Of a stretch of 64,000 nucleotides of DNA, positions 9,296 to 17,918 are shown one piece after another. This DNA comes from Rhizobium sp. NFR07. GTDB taxonomy: Bacteria; Pseudomonadota; Alphaproteobacteria; Rhizobiales; Rhizobiaceae. Position 1 is the first letter of the stretch; every line of letters starts with the position of its first letter. A program made the translations under genes and the position numbers. Location: contig NZ_FOKM01000010.1 of assembly GCF_900111905.1 (NCBI RefSeq), positions 124,001-188,000 of the forward strand, in the 5' to 3' direction. Under the pieces are notes generated by a model. The model was not told the DNA's origin and did not search any database. It saw nothing but the letters and a program-made list of their open reading frames with translations.

Positions 9296-9313
9296 GCTAC
9301 AGCTTCGTGACGC
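9296..9313 (-). promoter_or_regulatory. Candidate PhoB box upstream of btaAB
   Basis: Read on the minus strand this is GCGTCAC-GAAG-CTGTAGC, two 7-bp half-sites in the 11-bp repeat spacing of a Pho box (consensus CTGTCAT-N4-CTGTCAT). The first half matches 4 of 7 bases and the second 4 of 7. It lies about 48 bp before the btaA start. The match is moderate and the assignment leans on the known phosphate regulation of btaAB in rhizobia. Confidence 0.4.
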
Positions 9314-9409
9314 CGGCTGTGATCTGGCTGATGGCGGGGACGTGAAAACTACGGGCTTTCGCTGACGCGCGGATTTTGCTTGCATGCGCGCCAAAAGATG
9401 GAGGCGTTT

Positions 9410-10750
9410 GTGCTCAAGCGGATTTCTCGTGTTCTCGTCGTTGCCGTGCTGGTCATTCTCATCGGCATCGGAGGCTGGCTCTATTTCGTGCCTCCCGGCC
9501 TGCTCAGCGTCGGCAGCGGCTATGCGGCCAAGATCGTCTGCTCCAATGTCTTCATCGCTCACCGGGATCCTCAGGAAGTGCTGGCGCTGGACGTGCAGGC
9601 GCCCGGCAATCCGCTGCTCCGGCTGATGCGGGTCGAGGTTGACCGGGAGACGCAGCATGTCAGGGCGGAGCTGCTTGGCAGCATCGCGCCGAGCGAAGCC
9701 ATCTATCGCGAAGGTACGGGATGCACGCTCGTGCCGTACGGAGCGACCGCCATCGCTCAGAGACAATTGCGGGCGCCTGACATGATTGTCGCAGACGGAT
9801 TGTGGCCACAGGGGCAGAAAGTCGAACCGGACGAATCGTTTGCAGGCGTGCTTTCAGATGCCGCGTTAACCGGTCCTGGCATGCGCGGGACCGTAATCGT
9901 GCATAATGGCCGTATTGCCGGGGAGGCCTATGGCTCAGGATTTTCCAAGGATACGCCGCTCATCGGCTGGTCGATGACGAAAACGGTCAACGCCGCGATC
10001 ATCGGCCGATTGCTGGCCGAGGGCCGGATGCAGCTGGACGAGAAGGGGCTTTTTCCCGAATGGCGAAATGACGGACGCGCGGCGATCAGCGTCGCGGATC
10101 TTCTCGGCATGGAGAGCGGACTTGCCTTCAACGAGGATTACGGCACGGTCGCGGACGTAACCCGCATGCTGTTTCTGGAGCCGGACATGGCAAGATATGT
10201 GGCCAGCCTGCCGCTGGAGGGCGATGTCGGACGGCTCTTCAAATACTCGTCTGGCACGGCGATGCTTCTGTCGAGGATCTGGATGGATCACGCCGGAAGC
10301 GAGGCGGAGGCGATCGCCTATCCGCGCAAGGCGCTGTTCGAGCCTCTCGGGATGACGAGTGCGGTGCTGGAGACGGATGCCGCCGGAACCTATGCCGGTA
10401 GCTCCTACATGTATGCAACGCCGAGGGACTGGGCCCGGTTCGGGCTTCTGCTTGCACATGACGGGGTGTGGCAGGGAAAGAGGCTGCTGCCGGAAGGCTT
10501 CGTCGCCCAGATGCATGAGCCCGACAGGAGTTCGAACGGTCGCTATTCGAAAATGCAGACCTGGTTGCCGAAACCGGATGCCGGCCTTCCGGCAGACGCG
10601 TTTCTCATAGACGGCCATGACGGGCAGAAGATCTACGTCATTCCGTCCTTGGATCTCGTCGTCCTGCGAATGGGGCTGACGCCGCGCGCCATGGGCTACG
10701 ATCCGATACCGCTGGTGAAGGCGGTAATCCGGCAGATTGCGGGAGAGTGA
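9410..10750 (+). CDS. Membrane-anchored serine hydrolase, class C beta-lactamase / NylB-like
   Basis: The protein has 446 residues. GTG 9410 is preferred as start because GGAGG lies 5 nt upstream; an ATG at 9398 has no such site. The N terminus LKRISRVLVVAVLVILIGIG is a single membrane anchor or uncleaved signal, so the enzyme faces the periplasm. The catalytic SxxK is SMTK in GWSMTKTVNAAI, and KYSSGT supplies the Tyr typical of EstB/6-aminohexanoate-dimer-hydrolase relatives. Such enzymes act as esterases, amidases or peptidases; a true beta-lactamase role is not indicated. The gene converges on the next one with no gap between stop codons. Confidence 0.85.
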   Translation: MLKRISRVLVVAVLVILIGIGGWLYFVPPGLLSVGSGYAAKIVCSNVFIAHRDPQEVLALDVQAPGNPLLRLMRVEVDRETQHVRAELLGSIAPSEAIYREGTGCTLVPYGATAIAQRQLRAPDMIVADGLWPQGQKVEPDESFAGVLSDAALTGPGMRGTVIVHNGRIAGEAYGSGFSKDTPLIGWSMTKTVNAAIIGRLLAEGRMQLDEKGLFPEWRNDGRAAISVADLLGMESGLAFNEDYGTVADVTRMLFLEPDMARYVASLPLEGDVGRLFKYSSGTAMLLSRIWMDHAGSEAEAIAYPRKALFEPLGMTSAVLETDAAGTYAGSSYMYATPRDWARFGLLLAHDGVWQGKRLLPEGFVAQMHEPDRSSNGRYSKMQTWLPKPDAGLPADAFLIDGHDGQKIYVIPSLDLVVLRMGLTPRAMGYDPIPLVKAVIRQIAGE

Positions 10751-11791
10751 TTATTTCTGCAGGACGTGCAGCATGTCCTTGCGCTTGGCGTCGTAATAAT
10801 AGCCGCGCGCATAAAGCCTGATGGCGTTGTCGTTCTGGTTGTCGGCGACGAGCCAGGCGCCGCGCAGATATTTGATCGCGTATTTGAGGTTGGTCTCTGC
10901 GTCGAGCAGGCCTTCCGGCGGTCCGTCATAGCCCATCGACTTCGCGGTCGAATACTTGATCTGCATGAGGCCCCAATAGCCGTTCTTGTGATAGGCCTTG
11001 GGGTCGTATTTGCTTTCGCGGTGGACGACGCGGTGAACCAGCGATTCCGGCACGCCATAGAGGCCGGCATAACGATGAATCAGCTTCTTGAGGTCAGACG
11101 GTGCGTCGGCTGCGGTTTCCGGCATGGGCTCACCCGGTGCCGGCGGGAATTCCATCCGGTTGTCGATGGCCGAGACGGCGGCGACGGCCTTTGGCTGGGC
11201 AGCATAGGCAAGGGTCGTCATGCCCGTTGCGGACATGCCCGGCACGGCAGGGCGCGGCGTCGGGATGACCGACTGCAGCGCGACCATGTCCGGCGTCAGT
11301 TCGGGTTCGTCGAGCGCGATCGCCTGGGCTGCGGCGGGCTGGATCTGACCGGCCTGGACTGCGGCCGCGACGGGCGGCGAGACGAGGCGTCCGGCCTTAC
11401 CGGTCGTATGCGGTGCGGACGCGAGAAGTGTGGACGTGGTTGCCGCCTGAGGCGCAACGGGCGCCGAGGGCTGCATGACGACGAAGGGAGCCATGGTCGT
11501 CGATGCCATGGCGACCGTCTGAACGGAAGTGGCTTCGGTTGCGGTCGGAACCGGTATCGGGAGGCGGCTGGTCTTTACGAGGGTGACCGTGTTGTCCGTG
11601 CCGGCCTGGATCGCGGGGCCATCGGCTGCCTGACCGGCAACGGTAACCTGCTCGCTGGCGGCTGTTTCAGGCGTCTGCGCCCCGTTGGAGGCAACATTGC
11701 CGTCACGATCAACGCTTGAACATGCAGCAAGGGCGGAGGACATGGCAAGCACCACGGCTGCCTTCCGGCCGACAAAACGCATCATCGCCAT
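10751..11791 (-). CDS. Lytic transglycosylase (SLT domain) lipoprotein
   Basis: The protein has 346 residues. The start MAMMRFVGRK (11791) is chosen; a frame extending to 11842 lacks a credible start. The signal ends in the lipobox ALAAC, so the mature protein is lipid-anchored. A low-complexity Ala/Thr/Pro/Val-rich linker (about 25-240) precedes a C-terminal SLT domain with catalytic Glu in HRESKYDPKA and the GLMQIK motif. It cleaves glycan strands non-hydrolytically. The long disordered linker would let a membrane-bound domain reach the sacculus. Its stop directly abuts that of the convergent serine hydrolase gene. Confidence 0.88.
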   Translation of the reverse strand: MAMMRFVGRKAAVVLAMSSALAACSSVDRDGNVASNGAQTPETAASEQVTVAGQAADGPAIQAGTDNTVTLVKTSRLPIPVPTATEATSVQTVAMASTTMAPFVVMQPSAPVAPQAATTSTLLASAPHTTGKAGRLVSPPVAAAVQAGQIQPAAAQAIALDEPELTPDMVALQSVIPTPRPAVPGMSATGMTTLAYAAQPKAVAAVSAIDNRMEFPPAPGEPMPETAADAPSDLKKLIHRYAGLYGVPESLVHRVVHRESKYDPKAYHKNGYWGLMQIKYSTAKSMGYDGPPEGLLDAETNLKYAIKYLRGAWLVADNQNDNAIRLYARGYYYDAKRKDMLHVLQK

Positions 11792-11903
11792 TGGGTCGCT
11801 TTCACTAAAAATCGTTGCCCAGAACGTTAACAGGACCGCCAATACGCCGCGGAAGGTCGATTTCCATTAACCTATCCGGATCGTGCCGACAAGCGGCTCG
11901 GCA

Positions 11904-12545
11904 TCACGCGGCAATACGCCGATATCCGGCGGTGACGGCGCGCCGGGCGATGTATAGGGTTTTGGGCTTGTGCGAGGCTTTCCCGGCCTGGCTGCGACGG
12001 CGACGCTTCCATGTGGAAAACTGGGGAAAAAGCGCAAAGGCGAGGGCAGAAGCGAAGGCCGCTGCAGCCAGCAAGCCGATCGTCGCCGGGTAGAATGTTT
12101 CCATTGCGACGACCGGAGTGGCGAACTGGATAAGGATCGCGGCCAGCAGGAAAACGTAGCGGCCGCTGCGGAACGTTATCCGGATGAAATGGCCGAAAAC
12201 CCGCAAGGGGCGCGTTTCCGGAAGGTTATCGTTGTCGGCTATCCCCTGGCGCAGTCGCGGGTCCTGCAAAGCATAGAGCGCATAAAGCATGAGGAAGGAG
12301 AGGCCGAGCCAGGACGCCGCGTCGTCGATCGCCGGCATCACGGCCAGCAGCGCGGCGACGGCGGCGGCCGAAAGGCCAGCTGCAAGCACGATGGCGAACG
12401 TCGCAGCCGGCACGGTAACAAAGGCGCTCTTCCTGCCCCATGACCTGGCATAGGTGGCGACGGAAAAGGCGAGAGGATGAGGTAGCAGCAGCAGCGCCGA
12501 TGCGGTCGCAGCAAATGCCAGCCAAGCCTCAATGGTCATCATCAC
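11904..12545 (-). CDS. LysE/RhtB-family exporter-like membrane protein
   Basis: A 213-residue inner-membrane protein with about six hydrophobic helices and a basic, Arg/Lys-rich C-terminal tail. The N-terminal region PHPLAFSVATYARSWGRKSA matches the P-G-P/N-x4-R-G-R loop region of LysE exporters only loosely. Three tandem ATGs open the frame; GGGAGGG upstream supports 12545. The family exports amino acids such as lysine, threonine or homoserine lactone. It may be co-transcribed with pfp, which ends 34 nt upstream, although a hairpin lies in that gap. Confidence 0.72.
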   Translation of the reverse strand: MMMTIEAWLAFAATASALLLLPHPLAFSVATYARSWGRKSAFVTVPAATFAIVLAAGLSAAAVAALLAVMPAIDDAASWLGLSFLMLYALYALQDPRLRQGIADNDNLPETRPLRVFGHFIRITFRSGRYVFLLAAILIQFATPVVAMETFYPATIGLLAAAAFASALAFALFPQFSTWKRRRRSQAGKASHKPKTLYIARRAVTAGYRRIAA

Positions 12546-12550
12546 CCTCC

Positions 12551-12569
12551 CGGACGCCCACAGCGTCCG
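12551..12569 (-). other. Hairpin between pfp and the LysE-type gene
   Basis: CGGACGC and GCGTCCG form a perfect 7-bp stem with a five-base loop. In the minus-strand message it sits immediately 5' of the GGAGGG ribosome-binding site of the exporter gene. There is no T tract, so it is not an ordinary terminator. Confidence 0.45.
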
Positions 12570-12579
12570 TCATCTGCAA

Positions 12580-13791
12580 TCAGGCTGCCTTATAAGACTG
12601 GCCGATCGTGTCCATCACGTCACCAAACCATTTTGCCGACATATCGAAAGGTTTTCCACCCTTGATGCGCGGAAATTCGATGGTCCGGAGCTTGCCCCCA
12701 TGATCCTCGTCATGGCCGGTGACGCCGGAGACCTTGTTCAGCGCGCTTTCCACGGCCAGATCGACCATGCCCTGAATCAATCTCAAATCATCGGCATTGG
12801 CCGGTGCGGAACGGGCGAAATAGCCGGATTTCTGTACCATCGAGCGTTCCGCATCGAGGAGAGCGGCAAACTGTTTCTGGAACCAGTTGCCGACGTTGAT
12901 GGTGTCGAGCTTGACGTGGCCGAAGGCATCGCGCTTCGCCGTCTCGCCGGCGGCTTCGCGCTCTGCGACGATCGCGTCGAGGCAGGCGCCTTCCGAGACG
13001 AACAGCGTGACATGGCCGCTTTTGTCCATGATCTTCTTCAGGCGCGCTGCTTCCTTCTGGGCGTCGAAAGCCATCTCCGGCAGGTAGAGGCCGTCGATGC
13101 CCTTCATCTCCCTGCTCATCATGAAGCCTTCGACATAGTCGTTGGCGCTGGTCTTCTGGATGTAGGCGCGGGCGGTCGCAGCCGTCAGCCAGCCGCAATG
13201 GCGGCCCATGACCTCATGGATGACGAGTGTGCGTGGTGCTGCCGTCTGCTCGTTGGAGACATTGTCGAAGAAGGTGGCGCCGACTTCGGCGGCCGTCCAG
13301 GCGCCGAGCGAGTGGCGGATCGGCACGACATCGTTGTCGACGGTCTTCGGCAGGCCGACGACGGTGAGATTGTAGCCGTTGGCGCCGAGATAGGCGGCAA
13401 GATCGGCCGCCGTCGTATTGGTGTCGTCACCGCCGATCGTGTGGAGGATGGTGACGCCATCGGCGGCCAGGCGCTCGGCGGCGACCGCCAGCGGGTTCTG
13501 GCCTTCCTTGACCAGCCCGCGCTTGACGCAGTCCGCGGCATTGGTGAGCTTGACGCGGCTGTTTCCGATCGGCGAGCCGCCATAACGATGCAGGAGATGG
13601 GCCTTTTCGCGCATCTGTGGGGTGATTTCGATTCGGTCCTGGAGCAGTACGCCCTGATAGCCCGAGCGGTAGGCGATCAACTCGGCGTCGGGTGCGATGT
13701 CGGTATATCGGCTGATCAGCCCGCCGACGGCGGATGACAGGCAGGGGGCGAGACCGCCCGCGGTCAGCATTGCAACTTTCTGTTTGGCCAT
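12580..13791 (-). CDS. pfp: Pyrophosphate--fructose-6-phosphate 1-phosphotransferase
   Basis: A 403-residue cytosolic enzyme that reversibly phosphorylates fructose-6-phosphate. GGDD (about 120-123) and PKTVDND (148-154) are the residues that mark PPi-dependent rather than ATP-dependent PFKs: an Asp replaces the Gly needed for ATP, and a Lys stands in the PKT motif. MGRHCGWL is also typical. Rhizobiaceae mostly use Entner-Doudoroff for sugar breakdown, so a reversible PPi enzyme fits a gluconeogenic or flexible role. It is divergent from the TerB-DnaJ gene across a 392-bp gap. Confidence 0.93.
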   Translation of the reverse strand: MAKQKVAMLTAGGLAPCLSSAVGGLISRYTDIAPDAELIAYRSGYQGVLLQDRIEITPQMREKAHLLHRYGGSPIGNSRVKLTNAADCVKRGLVKEGQNPLAVAAERLAADGVTILHTIGGDDTNTTAADLAAYLGANGYNLTVVGLPKTVDNDVVPIRHSLGAWTAAEVGATFFDNVSNEQTAAPRTLVIHEVMGRHCGWLTAATARAYIQKTSANDYVEGFMMSREMKGIDGLYLPEMAFDAQKEAARLKKIMDKSGHVTLFVSEGACLDAIVAEREAAGETAKRDAFGHVKLDTINVGNWFQKQFAALLDAERSMVQKSGYFARSAPANADDLRLIQGMVDLAVESALNKVSGVTGHDEDHGGKLRTIEFPRIKGGKPFDMSAKWFGDVMDTIGQSYKAA

Positions 13792-14183
13792 GGATCCTCC
13801 GGCGCGTCGTTACGCTCACTATGGACAAGTCTTCGAAATGGATGCGACAGCATATAGGGCGTGTAAAGTGAATTTCTCAAGAAAGCGCATGGTTGTGGCG
13901 AACTGTCTCGGCAGGGCATAAAGGCGAGCGTTTTCAGATGATTGCGCCGGTTGCGTGAAATTCTTTCGCATGGGCGGCTGAGCGATTATGATCGGAACAT
14001 CCAAACGGCGCGATGCGATCTTCGCTATCGTGATCATGGGAGCAGGTGGTATGCCGAGACGATCGGGAACGCTTGCCGCTTTCATGAATTGGATCGATTG
14101 TTCGGATTAGATGAACATAGTTTAATCCGGTGGCGGACCTCCGCCACATTGCAATCAGGCGCATTATCTGGTCATTTACAGAC
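13792..14183. other. Intergenic region between pfp and the TerB-DnaJ gene
   Basis: 392 bp that must hold both divergent promoters. GGTGGCGGACCTCCGCCAC at 14129-14147 is an imperfect dyad. A 40-codon frame from 13988 (starting MIGTSKRRDAIF) has only a weak ribosome-binding site and is not called. No repeat, tRNA or clear operator was found. Confidence 0.4.
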
Positions 14184-14927
14184 ATGATTTTCGATTTTTC
14201 CTGTCTGCATATTTCCTCTCTGTGGGAGCGCCTCGTCAGCGCTGTCGGCGATGTGGCCGGCAACGCGCTCAGCCGTGTCGTGGAAGCGATCCGCACAATG
14301 TTCGAGGGGGATCCGGAGACGCGCAGGCAGGTTTCGTTCTCGGTGGCGATCATCGCGCTGTCGGCCAAGATGGCGAAGGCGGACGGAATCGTGACGGAGG
14401 CCGAGGTTCGCGCCTTCCAGCAGATTTTCGATTTTCCCGACGAGGAAGCGCGGCACGTGGCGCGGCTCTATAACCTCGCTCGGCAGGATGTCGCCGGTTA
14501 TGAAGCCTATGCAACGAAGCTGGCCGGGCTGTGCGGTTCCGGCGCGTCGGAAAACTGCCCGATGCTCGAAAACGTCATCGACGGGCTGTTCCATATCGCC
14601 AAGGCGGACGGGCTGGTGCATGAGAAGGAACTGTTGTTCCTCGGCCGCATCGCCGAGATCTTCCATATCAGCGACGACCATTTCCGCCGCATCATGGCGC
14701 GCCATGTCCATCTGGACGGCCGCGACCCATATCTCGTCCTCGGCGTTTCGAAGGAAGATGATTTTGCCGCGATCCGCAAGCAATACCGCCTGCTGGTGTC
14801 CGAGCATCATCCGGACCGTTTGATCGCCCGCGGCGTTCCTGCGACGCTGCACGCTGCCGCCAACGAGCGGATGGCGGCGCTCAATGCCGCCTATGAGGCG
14901 ATCGAGAAAGAGCGCCGCGCGGCATGA
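14184..14927 (+). CDS. TerB-like and DnaJ-domain protein (cytosolic DjlA-like)
   Basis: The protein has 247 residues. An all-helical TerB-like domain (about 45-165), with KMAKADGIVTEAE and HIAKADGLVHEKE as its two acidic repeats, is followed by a C-terminal J domain (about 180-247) with the Hsp70-activating HPD motif in SEHHPDRL. This is the layout of DjlA minus its membrane anchor. It should recruit DnaK to an unknown client. Start 14184 is the last Met before the conserved part, but no good ribosome-binding site precedes it, so the N terminus is uncertain. It overlaps the amidase gene by 4 nt, implying coupled translation. Confidence 0.83.
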   Translation: MIFDFSCLHISSLWERLVSAVGDVAGNALSRVVEAIRTMFEGDPETRRQVSFSVAIIALSAKMAKADGIVTEAEVRAFQQIFDFPDEEARHVARLYNLARQDVAGYEAYATKLAGLCGSGASENCPMLENVIDGLFHIAKADGLVHEKELLFLGRIAEIFHISDDHFRRIMARHVHLDGRDPYLVLGVSKEDDFAAIRKQYRLLVSEHHPDRLIARGVPATLHAAANERMAALNAAYEAIEKERRAA

Positions 14928-15688
14928 CCCCTGATTTCGTCGCGGATTATGCGGCAGCATCTGTCCAGGCCTCTCCCAATCATGGCGAGCGGGCAGGCGG
15001 CAGGGGGCCGGACACGATCATCCTGCACTATACCGGCATGCCGAGCGCCGATCAGGCGCTGAGCTGGCTGTGCAACGCAGAGAGCCAGGTCTCGAGCCAC
15101 TATTTCGTCCACGAGGACGGCCGCGTGATCCAACTCGTGCCGGAAACGCGACGTGCGTGGCATGCGGGCAAGAGCGCCTGGGCGGGCGAGATCGACGTCA
15201 ATTCCCGTTCCATCGGCATCGAGATTGCCAATCCCGGCCATCCGGGCGGCGTGCCGCCATTCCCGAAGGCGCAGATGGATGCGGTAATCGAATTGTGTCT
15301 CGATTGCGGCCACAGGTGGTCGATTGCGCCTGAACGGGTGCTCGGACACTCGGATGTGGCCCCCATTCGCAAGGTCGATCCGGGCGAAAATTTTGCCTGG
15401 GATATTTTGTATGCAGCCGGTGTCGGCCATTGGGTCGAGCCCACCCCAATTTCCGGTGGCCGGTTCTTCCAGATGGGCGAAAGCGGTCAGCCGGTGGAGG
15501 CGCTGCAGTCGATGCTGTCGCTCTATGGCTACGATCTTGAGATTACAGGCAATTTCTGCGAACGCACGAAAGGCGTCGTCGAAGCGTTCCAGCGCCATTT
15601 CCGTCCTGCTCTGGTGGACGGGATTGCGGATGCCTCGACGATCGACACGCTGCATCGGCTTCTGAAGGCGCTGCCGAAATACAGCTAG
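14924..15688 (+). CDS. N-acetylmuramoyl-L-alanine amidase, AmiD type
   Basis: The protein has 254 residues. An Amidase_2 domain (about 25-165) has zinc ligands in LHYTG (His), GHSDVAP (His) and KVDPG (Asp), with the catalytic region IGIEIAN. A PG_binding_1 domain (about 180-250) follows. It cuts the lactyl-L-Ala bond of muropeptides. No signal peptide is evident, unlike E. coli AmiD, so a cytosolic AmpD-like recycling role is possible despite the wall-binding domain. The ATG overlaps the TGA of the TerB-DnaJ gene. Confidence 0.88.
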   Translation: MTPDFVADYAAASVQASPNHGERAGGRGPDTIILHYTGMPSADQALSWLCNAESQVSSHYFVHEDGRVIQLVPETRRAWHAGKSAWAGEIDVNSRSIGIEIANPGHPGGVPPFPKAQMDAVIELCLDCGHRWSIAPERVLGHSDVAPIRKVDPGENFAWDILYAAGVGHWVEPTPISGGRFFQMGESGQPVEALQSMLSLYGYDLEITGNFCERTKGVVEAFQRHFRPALVDGIADASTIDTLHRLLKALPKYS

Positions 15689-15951
15689 AAGCAATGTTCC
15701 AAGCATTGCGCAGGACGCGGCAAGGATTGACGTCTTCTCCATTGCCACATCCTCTCCCCATTCTCCCGCTCTAACCATCTGGTTCGCGCAATCACCAGTG
15801 TAGGCGGGGGTTGCTTAGAAAAACGATCAGGTCGTGTGGCGCGCCGTCTTTCCGGCGACGCGTCCGATGGATGTGCGTATCTTCATCCTCTTACCTGTCG
15901 GGACGATCCCCAGAAGGATGGGACGCCCGTATCCGGAGACTGACTTAATTC

Positions 15952-16587
15952 ATGAAAATGCTGGCTGTTGCAGCCGCTGCGGGCATTGCCATGCTCGCCG
16001 CGGGTACTGGTTTCGTGCGTGCCGAGGACGGCGGAGAAACGATTACTTACGTCAAGAAGAAGGTCCTTGAGCCTTGGGAAACGCGGGAGACCGACGCGAT
16101 GGCGCAGACGCCGGAAGACCGGCTTGCCATTCGGCGCACCCACTATGAAGGGCTTATCCAGAAATATGCGGATCAGTACGATGTGCCGGCCGAGCTTGCG
16201 CTCGCGGTCGTGCAGATCGAAAGCAGTTTTCGCCCGACGGTGAAGGGCAGCGCCGGCGAGATCGGCCTGATGCAGATCAAGCCCGCGACGGCGAAGATGA
16301 TGGGTTACGATGGCGCGGCGACCGGGCTCTATGACCCCGAAACCAACATTCGCTTCGGCATGAAATATCTGGCCGGTGCCCATGAACTGGGTGACGGCAA
16401 GGTCTGCGGAACCATCCTCAAATACAATGCCGGACATGGCGCAAAGCGGATGAACCCCGTTTCCAAGCGCTATTGCAACAAGGTCGAGGCCGTCATCGAG
16501 ACGATGGAACGTCCGACCCAGACCGCGAGTGTTGCGATCGGCACGGTCGAGCTGGTCTACGGACGGAACTTTCCGGTCATATTCTGA
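15952..16587 (+). CDS. Secreted lytic transglycosylase (SLT domain)
   Basis: The protein has 211 residues. The signal peptide (1-24) ends VRAE; the SLT/lysozyme-like domain spans about 60-180, with the catalytic Glu in VVQIESSFRPT and the GLMQIKP motif. Two Cys (in KVCGT and RYCNK) may form a disulfide. It cleaves peptidoglycan strands in the periplasm. Compared with the lipoprotein at 10751 it lacks the linker and lipobox. It stands alone, with a 263-bp leader region upstream. Confidence 0.88.
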   Translation: MKMLAVAAAAGIAMLAAGTGFVRAEDGGETITYVKKKVLEPWETRETDAMAQTPEDRLAIRRTHYEGLIQKYADQYDVPAELALAVVQIESSFRPTVKGSAGEIGLMQIKPATAKMMGYDGAATGLYDPETNIRFGMKYLAGAHELGDGKVCGTILKYNAGHGAKRMNPVSKRYCNKVEAVIETMERPTQTASVAIGTVELVYGRNFPVIF

Positions 16588-16676
16588 TCCGGTGCCTCTG
16601 GCGTTTTGATTCCGGAAATGGCTACAAATGCCTATTGCAATTAGGCATTTGATCATCGGAAGCGAAAGGGCGGGGC

Positions 16677-17867
16677 ATGGCGCAGCGGTTCAAGTATATC
16701 GTCGTCGGGCGAGGAATGATGGGGGCGGCTGCCGCCCGCCATCTGTCGCAATGGACCGACGGCGTGGCGCTTATCGGGCCCGATGAGCCGGCCGATGCCT
16801 CCCGCCATCAGGGCGTTTTCGCCAGTCATTATGATGAAGCGCGCATTACGCGCACCATCGATCCGAACCCTGTCTGGGCGCGGCTGGCGAACCGCTCGAT
16901 CGCCCGCTACCGGCAGATCGAGGCCGAGAGCGGTATCGACTTCTACCATCCCGTCGGCTGCCTGATCGTCGGGCCAGCTCGCAGTTCGGGCCATTCCTAT
17001 ATCGGCGGCGTGTGCAGCGCTGCCGCCGGACTCGGCGTCGATGTGGAGATGCTGAGCGACGAGCAGCTTGCAGACAGGTTTTCCTATTTCGGCTTCGAGC
17101 CGGGTTGCGAGGGCGTCTACCAGGGGAATGACGCCGGCCACATCAATCCGCGGGCGCTGGTCGCGGCACAATCCGTCATAGCCGAAAAACAGGGCGTTAG
17201 CCGAATCGGCGAAGTCGTCGTCTCCGTGCGTGAGGGTCATGGCGGCGCAGTGGTGACGACGGCCGAAGGCAATACATACGAGGCTGATCGGGTCCTGCTG
17301 GCCGCCGGAGGATTCTCGACGGCTGAGGGGTTGCTCCCGCGTCAAGTCGAGATGTCGGTCTATGCGCGGACCGTCACCTTCTTCCATATTCCGGATGAAG
17401 AACTGCCCAAATTCTCCGGCATGCCGTCGCTGATCCACGAGCCGCTCAATCCGCGTGACCACATCTATATGCTACCGCCGGTGCGTTATCCGGATGGCAA
17501 GGTCTATCTGAAGATCGGCGGCGATCAGGACGACATTCTCGTCACCTCCGATCACGACATGCGGGCATGGTTCCGTTCGGGTGGGCGTGAGACGGTGCGG
17601 GACCATCACGCCCGGATCATGGAAACGCTGGTGCCCGGCGTCGACCGCAGCCGGATCTCGACGGGCTCCTGCGTCGTCTCCAAGACGGCGACCGGTTATC
17701 CGGCGATCGCCTTTACCGACTCGCCCCATATCGCGGTGCTGACCGGCGGCTGTGGTGCGGCGGCCAAGAGTTCCGACGAGATCGGCAGGCTCGGGGCGGA
17801 ACTGATCTTCCACGGCGAAATCCGGGACGACGCCTATGGCGTGCCGTTCTCGGCAAGCTTCGCCTGA
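16677..17867 (+). CDS. FAD-dependent oxidoreductase of the DAO (sarcosine oxidase-like) family
   Basis: A 396-residue cytosolic flavoprotein. The N terminus YIVVGRGMMGAAAARHLS carries the dinucleotide-binding loop, slightly degenerate (GRGMMG for GxGxxG). A second FAD contact follows near GVFASHYDEARITRTID, and TGGCGAAAKSSDEIG near the C terminus matches the FAD-closing segment. Close relatives oxidise N-methylated or secondary amines such as sarcosine; the substrate here is unknown. It lies immediately upstream of rnpB. Confidence 0.8.
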   Translation: MAQRFKYIVVGRGMMGAAAARHLSQWTDGVALIGPDEPADASRHQGVFASHYDEARITRTIDPNPVWARLANRSIARYRQIEAESGIDFYHPVGCLIVGPARSSGHSYIGGVCSAAAGLGVDVEMLSDEQLADRFSYFGFEPGCEGVYQGNDAGHINPRALVAAQSVIAEKQGVSRIGEVVVSVREGHGGAVVTTAEGNTYEADRVLLAAGGFSTAEGLLPRQVEMSVYARTVTFFHIPDEELPKFSGMPSLIHEPLNPRDHIYMLPPVRYPDGKVYLKIGGDQDDILVTSDHDMRAWFRSGGRETVRDHHARIMETLVPGVDRSRISTGSCVVSKTATGYPAIAFTDSPHIAVLTGGCGAAAKSSDEIGRLGAELIFHGEIRDDAYGVPFSASFA

Positions 17868-17918
17868 TCCGCTGACGGTGGATTCTTTGCTGTGGCCTTT
17901 GCCAATCAAACCGTCTAT

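Noticed and set aside
13988..14110. 40-codon plus-strand frame beginning MIGTSKRRDAIF
   Set aside because: Only GAGCG-like ribosome-binding sequence, no membrane helix or recognised motif; conservation would be needed.
14891..15778. Minus-strand frame with a signal-like start (MEKTSILAASCAMLG) and GGAGAGG upstream
   Set aside because: Almost all of it is antisense to the AmiD-type gene. The start is tempting, but the rest has no structure; a very short peptide at 15700-15742 cannot be excluded.
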